A DNA stretch of 64,000 bases, taken from assembly GCA_963849095.1 (NCBI GenBank), contig CAWKGA010000009.1:558001-622000 (forward strand), read 5' to 3'. Below are positions 15,391 through 25,100 of the stretch, piece by piece. A model generated the notes under the pieces. The model was not told the origin of the DNA and made no database searches. It saw only the letters and a program-made list of their open reading frames with translations. Position 1 is the first letter of the stretch, and every line of letters begins with the position of its first letter. The DNA comes from JASHUC01 sp963849095. Lineage in GTDB: Bacteria; Pseudomonadota; Gammaproteobacteria; Steroidobacterales; Steroidobacteraceae. Made by a program: the position numbers and the translations under genes.

Positions 15391-16533
15391 CTATCGGACT
15401 GCGAGCGCCGAGACGACTTCCAGCTTTGCAGCTCGCACGGCGGCCGCAGCCACGCTGACCGCCGCCACGAGCAGCGAAGCCGCCAGGCCGACTTCGACGA
15501 CCGCGAGTGGCATGGCGATACCCGGCACCCTCTTCGCGGCAAATGGGAAGGCTATCTCGGCAAGGGATAGGCCTAGCACGGCGGCGGCGAAGCACATCGC
15601 CATCGCCTCGGCCACGATCAGAGCGAAGACAGTGCGATCTGTGAACCCAAGGGTTTTCAACACGGCGAGTTCCGGCGAGCGCTCGCGAATCGACTGCGTC
15701 ATCATGGTTGCCGTGGAGAAGAGCGAAGCGAACAGTACCGCGGCAATGACCGACCGGATGACGAAATTGAGATTCCCGATCGCTTGCATCTGCGACTGCG
15801 CCAGCTCACGGAAGGAGTCGGTCTGCGTCTGATTGGAGGAATTGGCGAATTGGCGGTCGATGTCGTCTGCCACGATCACCGCCTGCTTCGGATCGGACAA
15901 CACGACGATATAGCGCGCCACCGTGCTCTTGTTGGCCTGGCGCGCCGCATCCAGGTAATCGTAGCGGATCACGATGAAATCGTTACCTTGCACATCGAGC
16001 TTGTCGATGAAAGTACCCACAACGTCGAAGACCCAACTCCCTGATCCATTCGATTGCCGGGTGCCCGAGAGCAGCGGTATTCGATCACCGACCTTCCAGC
16101 CGTACTCCTTCGCCAAACCGCTGGTGATCAACGCTCCAGTGCGGGTCTGCTCGAAGGCCCGCAGCGCTTGCGGGGACACCGCAAGCACGTTGTCCGCCAC
16201 CCAGTCCTCGGAGAGGTCGGCGGCTACCACACCGACTGGTTGAGTCGGCTTCTCATAAGTCGCGTCGAGGCCGTCTACGATCCCGACCATCTTGACGCCC
16301 GGGACGGACTCGATCCGTTGCAGGTCGGCCACGGGAAGGGAATCGGCAAAGCTCACCCGGCTGTGAACGACGAGCAGATCTCCGCGCGCATTGGCAACCA
16401 CCCGATCAACGCCGCTCTTCATGCCCTGGAGAACGCCGAACAGCGCAAAGGCGACGGCGACCTGCAGAATGATCAACGTCGCACGTGCGGGCTTTCGCCA
16501 TATCCCCGACCATAAAAGGGGCAGATACTTCAC
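15391..16533 (-). CDS. FtsX/MacB-type ABC transporter permease (unit 1, type A)
   Basis: A 380-residue permease and the first gene of the permease operon. The GTG at 16533 has AAGGAG eight bases upstream and aligns with the ATG of the type A paralogue, so the much longer upstream open frame is rejected. Topology is one N-terminal helix, a periplasmic domain of about 220 residues and three C-terminal helices (FVIRSVIAAVLFASLFSTAT, then RSPELAVLKTLGFTDRTVF). A peroxiredoxin gene lies divergently upstream, so no ATPase or adaptor gene precedes the operon. Confidence 0.87.
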   Translation of the reverse strand: MKYLPLLWSGIWRKPARATLIILQVAVAFALFGVLQGMKSGVDRVVANARGDLLVVHSRVSFADSLPVADLQRIESVPGVKMVGIVDGLDATYEKPTQPVGVVAADLSEDWVADNVLAVSPQALRAFEQTRTGALITSGLAKEYGWKVGDRIPLLSGTRQSNGSGSWVFDVVGTFIDKLDVQGNDFIVIRYDYLDAARQANKSTVARYIVVLSDPKQAVIVADDIDRQFANSSNQTQTDSFRELAQSQMQAIGNLNFVIRSVIAAVLFASLFSTATMMTQSIRERSPELAVLKTLGFTDRTVFALIVAEAMAMCFAAAVLGLSLAEIAFPFAAKRVPGIAMPLAVVEVGLAASLLVAAVSVAAAAVRAAKLEVVSALAVR

Positions 16534-16749
16534 GCCGCGCTCCTTCCCCCGCCTTCGCTGAGACCCCGGTCGGCTGCACCCGGTTTCAGCCCCGACCCGG
16601 GTCCGGGCGGCCCCCGCCGCGGCCGGGCTGCCATTTGGCGCGTTCGGTCGTACAATGGCGAGGCGCAGCTCGGTCGCGATTCCAACGTGCCTCGTATAAC
16701 CGATCGGGCCGCAACGCTGCCGCCACGTTCTAGCTACAGGGGAACCACC

Positions 16750-17343
16750 ATGAAGCGTCTTCTCATCGGGAGTCTCATCTCGGGTTTGGTCATGGGGTCG
16801 GCCGCCCTCCCGGCGGCGGCGGCCTTGAAGTCCGGCGATGCGGCACCGATATTCTCCGCGCAGGCCTCCTGGGCCGGAAAGACCTTTCACTACTCGCTGA
16901 AAAATGCTCTGAAGAAGGGTCCCGTGGTCGTCTATTTCTACCCTTCGGCCTACACCGGCGGGTGTGATATCGAGGCGCATACCTTCGCCGTCAATATCGA
17001 CAAGTTCACCGCCGCGGGCGCGACCGTTGTCGGCGTGTCGCTCGACAGCATCGGTTAACTCAACTCCTTCTCCAAGGATCCGAATTATTGCGCCGGAAAA
17101 TTCCCGACCGCATCGGATCCCAACGGCAAGATCGCCAAGTCCTACGACCTGATGGTGCATGCGGCGTTTCCAGGCATGAAGGACGTGCGAGGCGTCGCGA
17201 TCGACCACGGCTTCGCCGAGCGTACGACGTTCATCGTCAACCCGAATGGGACGATCGCGGCCACGGTCGGTGGGGTGGCACCCGCGGATAACGTCCAGAA
17301 GACTCTCGAAGCCGTGCAGGGGATGGCGACGCACCAGAACTGA
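16750..17343 (+). pseudogene. Secreted AhpC/TSA-type peroxiredoxin interrupted by one in-frame stop
   Basis: The frame from ATG 16750 encodes a signal peptide (LLIGSLISGLVMGSAALPAAAA) and the start of a peroxiredoxin with peroxidatic Cys72 in SAYTGGCDIEAHTF. A TAA stop is codon 103 (17056-17058). The same frame then continues without any shift to 17343 and encodes the rest: LNSFSKDPNYCAGKF with the resolving-type Cys114, and RTTFIVNPNGTIAATVGG near the end. A single base change (for example AAA, CAA or GAA to TAA) would explain it. It could be a recent nonsense mutation or a sequence error. The downstream half has ATG 17152 but would lack the active site. Confidence 0.85.
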
Positions 17344-17410
17344 GGATGCCCTCGGGTCTTGCTCCGCGTCGGATAATCGTGGCCGACCACGTCCGTGCGA
17401 GGTGGGAGGC

Positions 17411-18046
17411 ATGGTGGATACCGACGCCAGGGTCGAGCGGGTTCTCGCGGAATACGACGCGCGCGCCGCGGCCGAGAGCCGGCTCTTTGCGGCTGGGTGG
17501 GACCTTGATGACCGGCGCGATCAACTGCTGCTGAGGATCGGACCCGACACGGGCCGGCTGGTGAACATCCTGGCCAAGGGCGCCGGCGCACGGAGCATCC
17601 TGGAGCTGGGCACCTCGTTCGGCTATTCCACGGTCTGGCTGGCCGAGGCGGCACGCGAGACGGGCGGACGGGTGATCACGCTCGATCTGGCCCGCCACAA
17701 GCAGGATTACGCGCGGACGATGCTGGACCGGGCCGGGCTCGCCGATCAGGTCGACTGGCGAACGGGCGATGCGCTCGAGCTCTTGAAAGAGCTCGACGGC
17801 CCCTTCGATTTCGTGCTGATCGACCTGTGGAAGGATCTCTACGTCCCCTGCTTCGAGCTCATTGCGCCGAAGCTCGCTCCGCGAGCGATCCTCGTGGCCG
17901 ACAACATGCTGCGGCCCGAATATGCCCGCGCGGACGCTGAAGCCTATCGAGCTCGGGTGCGCCGCCATCGGGACATGGAGTCGGTGCTGCTCGAGGTGGG
18001 GAGCGGAATCTGCGTGAGCCGCTACGCGCCCCCCCGCCGAACTTAG
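17411..18046 (+). CDS. O-methyltransferase (class I SAM-dependent)
   Basis: A 211-residue protein of the O-methyltransferase family 3/COMT-like group. SAM-binding motif I is ILELGTSFGYSTVWLA, followed by GRVITLDLARHK (acidic residue after beta-2), GDALELLKEL and FDFVLIDLWKDLY, where the Asp would bind metal or SAM. The N-terminus has the usual helical cap. GGGAGG lies immediately before the ATG at 17411; the adjacent GTG at 17414 has better spacing and could be the true start. It stands alone after the broken peroxiredoxin gene. The substrate is unknown. Confidence 0.85.
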   Translation: MVDTDARVERVLAEYDARAAAESRLFAAGWDLDDRRDQLLLRIGPDTGRLVNILAKGAGARSILELGTSFGYSTVWLAEAARETGGRVITLDLARHKQDYARTMLDRAGLADQVDWRTGDALELLKELDGPFDFVLIDLWKDLYVPCFELIAPKLAPRAILVADNMLRPEYARADAEAYRARVRRHRDMESVLLEVGSGICVSRYAPPRRT

Positions 18047-18224
18047 CTAGCGCGAGCGCCGGCGCCGGCCATCCCTCGGGCCGCGTGTCGACTACTTCAC
18101 AGAAACGCGGCCGCGATCTGTGAGCGATCCCCGGGCCCCGCAGGACGCGAAGACGGAAAATTAGGCGCTGCCCCCCGGCTTAAGCGCTCCGTATCGATGC
18201 CCTGCCGGAAGGACCCTTGAGGCC

Positions 18225-20249
18225 ATGCACGCTACCTACAATCACTGGCTCGTCGCGCTGTCGATCGTGGTCGCGATCGTGGTGTCCTTCACCGCGCTCA
18301 CGCTGGCCGGCCGAGTAGCTGCAGCGGGGCGCAGCGGCGGCCGGCTGTGGCTCCTCGGCGGTCCGGCAGCCATGGGCATCGGCATCTGGTCGATGCACTT
18401 CATCGGGATGCTGGCGTACGAGGTCCCGATCCCTCTGCGCTACAACATCCTGACGACGCTCGCGTCGCTCGCCATCGCCATTCTCACTTCCGGGTTCGCG
18501 CTCGCCGTCGCCAGCCGGCGTGATTTGAGTGTCCGCCGGCTCGCCGTGGGGGCCGTGTTGATGGGCGCGGGAATCTGCGCGATGCACTACACCGGCATGG
18601 CCGCCATCCAGATCATGCCCGTGATCAGCTACGACCCGATGCTGGTCGGGGCCTCGATCGTCATCGCGATCACCGCGTCTTTCGCCGCACTCTGGCTCGC
18701 CTTCCGGCTGCGGGCCGGACAGTCCGGCTTGCTGCTTCTCGCCCGCGGCGTCGCCGCGGTCGTGATGGGGTTTGCCATCAGCGGCATGCATTACACCGCG
18801 ATGGCCGCCTCGATGCTGGCGCCCGGATCGTATTGCTGGGGCGGTGCGGCATTTGACAATAGCTGGCTCGCGTGGACGATCGGACTGATCACGCTCGCTC
18901 TGCTTGCCATAACCCTGATCACGGCGGTCTACGATGCGCACCTCGATTCGCGCACTCGCCAGGATGCCTTGAGACTCGCCAAGCTCAATGCAGACCTGCA
19001 GCACGGGAAGAACCTGCTGACGCTCGCCACGCAGGCGGCGGGCATTGCGTGCTGGGAATATCAGGTGCCGACGCGCAGCGTCTTGTGGGCGGAGAACGAT
19101 ATCGAGGCGCTGCACGCCGAGGGTATCGATCTGCACACGCATGCCGATGCGATCATCGGGATGGTTCATCCGGATGACGCCGCCGCCGCAGTGGACGCCA
19201 TTCGCGCAGCCTTGGCGGACCGCCGTGGTGTCTGTGCGCGGCGCGTGCGGCTCACGACGCCCGCGGGACGTGTTCTGCACGTGCAAACCCATGCCAGGCT
19301 GTTTTGTGATCCGCAGGGTCATCTCGAGCGCGTGCTCGGAGTCTGCTGGGACGTAAGCGAACAGGTGAGCCAGGACGAGCGGCGCTTGGGGCTGCAGGAG
19401 CAGCTGCGCGAGTCCTCGCGTCATGCTGGTATGGCGGAGGTCGCCACCGGCGTGCTGCACAGCGTCGGCAACGTGCTCAACAGTCTCGGCATCTCCGCTT
19501 CCCTCGTGCTGGCGAGTCTGCGCGACTCGCGCGCGGGAAATGTACAGCGCGTCGCGGGTCTGCTCACCGAGCACTCCAGCGGGTTGGCCGATTTCATCGA
19601 GAACGACGTGCGCGGCCGTGAGATACCGGTCTATCTCTCCCAGCTCGGCGAGCACCTGGTCGCCGAGAATCGCGCACTGCATACCGAGGTTCAGACGGTC
19701 GTCAAGCACGTCGAGCATATCGGCAAGATCGTGGCCGCGCAGCAGACGCACGCCCGGCGCGGCGGCGTGACCGAGGAGGTCGACGTCTCGGAGCTGATCG
19801 ACAACTCCATCGGTTTGATCTTTGCGGGCAGCACCGACATTGTCGTCAATCGAGACTATGCGTCCACTGCACGCCTCATGCTCGATCGCCATAAGCTGCT
19901 TCAGATCCTGAGCAACCTGCTCAGTAACGCGCGGCGCGCACTGCGTGATTCGAGCTCGGGGCGCAGGATATTGACCGTGCGGGTGCGCTCCGTCGAGGAC
20001 TCCCTCTCGATCGATGTCGAGGACACCGGCGTCGGCATCCCGCCCGATGTACTCACGCGACTGTTCGAGTTCGGCTTCACCACCAAGAGCGACGGGCATG
20101 GTTTCGGGCTGCACGCGAGCGCCAACCTGGCCAAGGAACTGGGTGGCGATCTCGGCGCGCACAGTGAGGGCCGGGGTCGTGGGGCGCGGTTCACGCTGCG
20201 GCTGCCGCTGCCGACGGGTGCCGAGGTGTCGGAGAGGAGGCGAGCATGA
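18225..20249 (+). CDS. MHYT-domain membrane histidine kinase with PAS
   Basis: A 674-residue sensor kinase. Residues 1-235 form a seven-helix MHYT sensor with the diagnostic motifs at M57-H58 (SMHFIGM), M120-H121 (AMHYTGM) and M188-H189 (GMHYTAM); the family is proposed to bind copper and sense O2, CO or NO. A PAS-like domain follows (about 265-385), then a His-box with H412 in GVLHSVGNVLNSLG, and a GHKL ATPase domain with N-box LSNLLSNARRAL, DTGVGIP, FGFTTK and GHGFGLHASA. It overlaps the next gene by 4 bp (ATGA), so that response regulator is its likely partner. The start has TTGAGG upstream. Confidence 0.92.
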   Translation: MHATYNHWLVALSIVVAIVVSFTALTLAGRVAAAGRSGGRLWLLGGPAAMGIGIWSMHFIGMLAYEVPIPLRYNILTTLASLAIAILTSGFALAVASRRDLSVRRLAVGAVLMGAGICAMHYTGMAAIQIMPVISYDPMLVGASIVIAITASFAALWLAFRLRAGQSGLLLLARGVAAVVMGFAISGMHYTAMAASMLAPGSYCWGGAAFDNSWLAWTIGLITLALLAITLITAVYDAHLDSRTRQDALRLAKLNADLQHGKNLLTLATQAAGIACWEYQVPTRSVLWAENDIEALHAEGIDLHTHADAIIGMVHPDDAAAAVDAIRAALADRRGVCARRVRLTTPAGRVLHVQTHARLFCDPQGHLERVLGVCWDVSEQVSQDERRLGLQEQLRESSRHAGMAEVATGVLHSVGNVLNSLGISASLVLASLRDSRAGNVQRVAGLLTEHSSGLADFIENDVRGREIPVYLSQLGEHLVAENRALHTEVQTVVKHVEHIGKIVAAQQTHARRGGVTEEVDVSELIDNSIGLIFAGSTDIVVNRDYASTARLMLDRHKLLQILSNLLSNARRALRDSSSGRRILTVRVRSVEDSLSIDVEDTGVGIPPDVLTRLFEFGFTTKSDGHGFGLHASANLAKELGGDLGAHSEGRGRGARFTLRLPLPTGAEVSERRRA

Positions 20250-22198
20250 GCGCGGAGGCGACACCGGTCGATGACTTTCGGATACTTGTCGTGGACGACA
20301 ACGCGACGATCCACGAGGACTTCCGCAAGGTGCTGGGGCGCGACAGCGCTGCCGAAGCGCCGCTGTCACGGGTCGAGGAGATCCTGTTTGGTGACAAGAC
20401 TCCCGCGCGGGGGCCGGCGGCTCGGTACTCGCTCGATTTCGCGCTGCAGGGAGAGCAGGCGGCACTCTGCGTGGAGCGTGCCCTTGCGGACGGCCTGCCG
20501 TATGCGATCGCCTTCGTCGATATGCGCATGCCGCCCGGATGGGACGGCCTGGAGACCATCGAGCACCTGTGGGAACGCGATCCCGATATCCACATCGTGA
20601 TTTGCTCGGCGCATTCGGACTACGACTGGCAGGAGGTCGTCGCGCGCCTCGGCCCGTCCGATAAACTGATCGTCCTGAAAAAGCCGTTCGAGCCGATCGA
20701 GCTCTTGCAATGCGCGAGCGCGCTGTCGCGCAAGTGGCAGCACGGGCGCGCGCTCCGGTCCCACGTCGAATCCCTCGAAGAGATCATCGCGGCCCGCACG
20801 GAGAAACTGGAAGCTGCGAACCGTCAACTTCGGCATCTCGCGACGCACGATGCCCTGACGAACCTGCCGAACCGCGTGCTGCTCGATGACCGCCTCGCTC
20901 AAGCGATCGCGCACGCCGACCGCGACGCCCAGCCCTTCGCGGTGATGATGCTCGATCTGGATCGGTTCAAGACGATCAATGACTCGCTGGGTCATCGAGC
21001 CGGCGACGTGGTCCTGAAGGAGGTCTCGCGGCGTCTCCTCGGCCTCGTGCGCAACACGGACACCGTCGCGCGCGTCGGCGGCGACGAGTTCGTGATGGTG
21101 ATCAGCCAGGCCGCGAGGCACGAGGAGGTGGAGCTCGTCGGCCAACGCATCAACGAAGCGTTGCGCGCACCGATTCGATCGGGCGGGATGGACCACCACG
21201 TCACCTCGAGCATCGGTCTCGCCTACTATCCGAAGGACGCTACGACGGCGGAACAACTTCTCGCGCATTCGGATGCCGCGATGTACTGCGCCAAGCAGCG
21301 CGGACGCAACGTTCTGCAGTCCTTCGCGTCCAGCATGAACGCCGCCGCCCGGGAACGCGTGAGCCTGCAGAGCGACCTGCACGGGGCCTTGGCGCTCGGA
21401 CAGCTGGAGCTCTACTACCAGGCGAAGGCGGACACCGCCACCGGTGATATCCGCGGCGCCGAGGCGCTTATCAGGTGGCGCCATCCTCAACGAGGCCTGA
21501 TCCTGGCGTCAGAATTCGTGCCGTTCGCCGAGGAGTGCGGACTGATCGACAGCATTGGCACGTGGGTTCTGCGCGAGGCGTGCCGGCAGTGCGCCGCCTG
21601 GCAGCGGGCGGGAATTCCCGCGCTGCGCATCGCCGTCAACGTTTCGGCATCGCAGTTTCGGAGGGGGAATTTACTGCAGACCGTTCGCGACGCGCTCTCG
21701 GAGGCACAGCTCGCGCCGCGCTACCTCGAGATCGAGCTGACCGAAAGCGTGGTGATGACCGATCCCGAAGACTCCGCCTCCATCCTCGAGGAGCTGAGCC
21801 GCATGGGCGTGGTGGTCTCCGTCGATGACTTCGGCACGGGCTACTCGAGCATGAGCTACCTCAGGCGCTTTCCGATCGACAAGCTGAAGATCGATCGCGC
21901 CTTCGTCGAGGATCTGACGAAGGATTCCGATAACGCCTCGATCGTCCAGGCCATCATCTCGCTGGCGCACGGCCTGCGCCTGAAGGCGGTCGCCGAGGGC
22001 GTGGAGACTGCGGAGCAGCTGGCGTTGCTCAGGTCGCTCGGCTGCGACCAGTACCAGGGCTTTCATTTCAGCCCACCGCTGCCGTCGGCGGAATTCGCCC
22101 GGCTGGTGGTGGAGTGGGAGCGCCCCGAAGATGCGGGCTCCCGGGATGAAGCCGAACGAACCCACAGCAAATTGGCCGTACGCGGTTCGGGGCGCTAG
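20246..22198 (+). CDS. Response regulator with GGDEF and EAL domains
   Basis: A 650-residue output protein for c-di-GMP. The receiver domain (about 10-165) has D17/D18, phospho-acceptor D92 in FVDMRMPPGWDG and K146. A coiled linker leads to the GGDEF domain with intact GGDEF at 278-282 and an I-site-like RNTD (269-272). The EAL domain begins with EALIRW (about 406) and includes ELTESVVM, VDDFGTGYSSMSYL and KIDRAFV, all expected for an active phosphodiesterase. It is coupled to the MHYT kinase, so phosphorylation probably sets the balance of synthesis and breakdown. Its stop codon shares the palindrome CTAG (22195-22198) with the convergent RND gene. Confidence 0.94.
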   Translation: MSAEATPVDDFRILVVDDNATIHEDFRKVLGRDSAAEAPLSRVEEILFGDKTPARGPAARYSLDFALQGEQAALCVERALADGLPYAIAFVDMRMPPGWDGLETIEHLWERDPDIHIVICSAHSDYDWQEVVARLGPSDKLIVLKKPFEPIELLQCASALSRKWQHGRALRSHVESLEEIIAARTEKLEAANRQLRHLATHDALTNLPNRVLLDDRLAQAIAHADRDAQPFAVMMLDLDRFKTINDSLGHRAGDVVLKEVSRRLLGLVRNTDTVARVGGDEFVMVISQAARHEEVELVGQRINEALRAPIRSGGMDHHVTSSIGLAYYPKDATTAEQLLAHSDAAMYCAKQRGRNVLQSFASSMNAAARERVSLQSDLHGALALGQLELYYQAKADTATGDIRGAEALIRWRHPQRGLILASEFVPFAEECGLIDSIGTWVLREACRQCAAWQRAGIPALRIAVNVSASQFRRGNLLQTVRDALSEAQLAPRYLEIELTESVVMTDPEDSASILEELSRMGVVVSVDDFGTGYSSMSYLRRFPIDKLKIDRAFVEDLTKDSDNASIVQAIISLAHGLRLKAVAEGVETAEQLALLRSLGCDQYQGFHFSPPLPSAEFARLVVEWERPEDAGSRDEAERTHSKLAVRGSGR

Positions 22199-25100
22199 GC
22201 GCGCAGGGCGTAGCGCGAGCGCCCTCGCCGTGTGAGTCCGATGACGACCGGCAGCGCGATGAGGACCAGAGGCAACTGCACGATCATGCCGGCGATGATG
22301 GCGATCGCGAGAGGCTGAAGCATCTGGTCCCCGGAGCCGCTCACCGCCGCGCCGAGGGGAAGTAATGCGAGGATCATGGCGAGCGTGCTCATCGTGATGG
22401 GCCGCAGCCTGTTGAGCGCCGCGCGACGGAGCGCAACTTGCGGCTCCAAGGTGGCCTCGAGCGCGCGGTACTCGGAAGCAAAGAATATCGCCATCTCGGT
22501 TGCGATCCCGACGATCATCACCATCCCCATCATCGCGGTGATGTTGAACTCCGTGCCGGTGATCCACAGGCCGATGAAGACCGCGCCGCTCGAGATCAGC
22601 GCGCTCGCGAGGACGATGACCGGAATCCACGGCTCGTCGTACAGAAAGAGCAGCAGGATGAGCTCGGCCACGGCCGCCGCCGCGAAGACCTTGACCATTC
22701 CCGCGAACGCGATCTGCTGCTGCTCGTATTCTCCGCCGACGGTGTAGTAGACGCCGGGCGGAAGCGTCCCCGGCTGATCGAGCAGTCTCTTCACGGCATT
22801 CAGCGTCGTGCCGAGGTCGTGCCCGCCGCCGATCTCGGCCGTCACGTCGACCACCTGCGCGAGGTTGTCCCGCGTGATCTGCGGCTGACCGCTCACGAAG
22901 TCGATCCGCGCGACGGCGCGCAGCGGAAAGAGCCGGCCGGAGGGCGAGCGGACGAGCAGCTTGCCGAGATCGTTGCGGTAGATCGTGCCGGTCGCGGAAT
23001 CGAGCCGCAGCCTCACGCCCACATCTTCCACAGCGCCCACGTAGCGGGTCACGACGGTCCCGTAGAGATAACGCTCGATCTGATCCCCCACGTCCTTGAC
23101 GGTGGCGCCCTGAGCGGCTGCCGCGGCCGGGTCGACGTGCACTTCCAGCGCGTCTCCGGCGGGGATGACCCCGCTGTCGACCGAATCCGGCACGACCCCC
23201 GGCACCTTCGAGATCGCAGCCGCCACCGCGCGCGCCGTCGGGACGAGTGCTTCCGGGTCCTTCGCGCTCAACTGGATCACCACCGGCTCCGGCCGGCCGA
23301 CCATGTCGCCGATCATGTCGTCGAGGAGCTGATGCGGATCGAAGGTGATGCCCGGCACCTCGCTTGCCACCCGGTCGGCGATCCGGTCCATCACCGTCCA
23401 GAGATCGGGGCGGCGCGAGGCCGCGATCAGGCGAATGAAGAAGTCCCCCTGATAGGCTTCTTTCAGATCACCGCCCAGTCCGGCGCCCGTGCGGCGGGAG
23501 TACGTGTAGACGGCCGGATCGGCGTGAAGTATGTCCTCGACCTGCTCGAGCTCGCGGTTGGATTCGGCGAGCGAGGTGCCCGGAGCGGTTTGATAATCGA
23601 GCACGAATCCGCCCTCGTCCATCTTCGGCAGAAAGCCGGTCCCGACATGGAGATAAGCGATGAGGCCCGCGGCGATCAGCGCGAGCACGCTCGCCGCGAT
23701 CACCCAGGGCCGCGTGAACGCCGCGCTCAGCAGGCGGCCGTGCCAGCGCGTGAGCCGGCTGCCGCGCGTCTCGGCCGGATCGCGCCAGAGCCCGAAGTCG
23801 ACCGACGCGCGCACCAGCAACGGAACGATGAACGCCGCGAGGATGAACGACACGATCAACGCGGATGCCATCGTCACCGAGAGGAACTTGAAGAAGGCGC
23901 CGGTGATACCGGAGAGGAACGCAAGCGGTATGAAAATGATGAGGGTGGCGAGGCTCGAGCCGAGCAGAGGCGAGAGGAACTCCCGCGCCGCCGGCAGCAC
24001 CGCAGCGTTCGCCGCCTCGGATCGCGCGGCACCCCCGACCGCGGTCGCCGCACCCTCGGCGAGCCCGACGCCCGCAGCGTCCGCGCGCCGGGCGATGTGC
24101 TCGATCATCACGATCGCATCGTCGATGAGGAGTCCGATGGCGGCCGCGACACCGCCCAGGGTCATGATGTTGAACGTCATGCCGAGCGCGCGCAGCACCA
24201 GCACCGTGGTGAGCACGGCAAGGGGCACGATCGCCATGGCGACGGCGGCCAGACGCCAGTTGCGCAGGAAGGCGAGCACGACGAGCGCCGCAAACACGAG
24301 CCCAATCAGGATGGCCTCCTCGACCGCACTGATGGAGGAGTGAACGAGCTCGGTCTGGTCGTACCATTCGTAGAGGTGAATCGAGGGCGGCTGCGTCTTC
24401 AGGAACGCGGCGAGCGTGTGCTGGACGGCCGTGGCGAGGCTCAGGGAATCCGCGCTGTCCTGTTGATAGACATCGACCGTGACCGCGGGTTTGCCGTTGT
24501 CGTTGACGAGCAGCCACTGCGGCTCGACCCCGGCGCTCACCTTCGCGACATCCGACAGCCGCACGGCGCCGCCCTTTCCGCCGCTCGCTCCGGTGCGCAG
24601 CACCACGTTGCGGACCGATTGCTCGGAGTCGAAGGCGTTGTTGCCGATCACGAGATAGAGGCGATCGTCGTCCTCGAGCCTCCCGACCGCATCGATGGAG
24701 TTGGTATTGGCGATGGCGGTCTCAACGTCGTCGAGCGTGAGTCCGTACGCGAGCAGGCTCTGCGGACTGACGTTGACCTCGATCTCGGGCCTCTCTCCAC
24801 CGAGCACCCCGATCCTTCTGATCCCGGGAATGCCGGTGAGGAGCGGCGCGATCTGGTACTGCGCAATGCGGCGCAGCGCTGCCGGCGAGATCTGATCGGA
24901 GACGAGCGCATAGGAGACGAACGGCATCAGCACGTTCGGGCTCATCTGGATCGCCTCGTACGTCGTTCCGGCCGGCAGCTCGGGCAGCTCCTGAGCAAAG
25001 GCCGACTCGACGCGCAAGAGCGCCTGGTCCATATCGGAGTCCCAGGGGAAGTCGACGAAGATCTCCCCCGAGCCCCGCGAGGTGGTGGACACCACTTCCA

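Larger units (their letters stand above)
11867..16533 (-). repeat. Tandem duplication of a two-permease unit
   Basis: Four consecutive permease genes form the order A-B-A-B. The two A proteins share the opening (M/V)KYLPLxW and the motif ELAVLKT/EFAVLKTFGY. The two B proteins share ATLRAIGFGP and similar C-termini. An ancient duplication of an A-B pair explains this best. The copies have diverged strongly at the DNA level. Confidence 0.75.

Noticed and set aside
17152..17343. Downstream half of the peroxiredoxin as an independent gene
   Set aside because: It is in frame with the upstream half and lacks the peroxidatic Cys. It reads as the remainder of the broken gene.
15391..17412. 673-codon frame extending the first permease upstream
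   Set aside because: The extra N-terminus is antisense to the peroxiredoxin remnant. The GTG at 16533 has AAGGAG and matches the paralogue's start.
18180..20465. Open frame of 761 codons on the minus strand
   Set aside because: Antisense to the MHYT kinase gene, whose domains are unambiguous.
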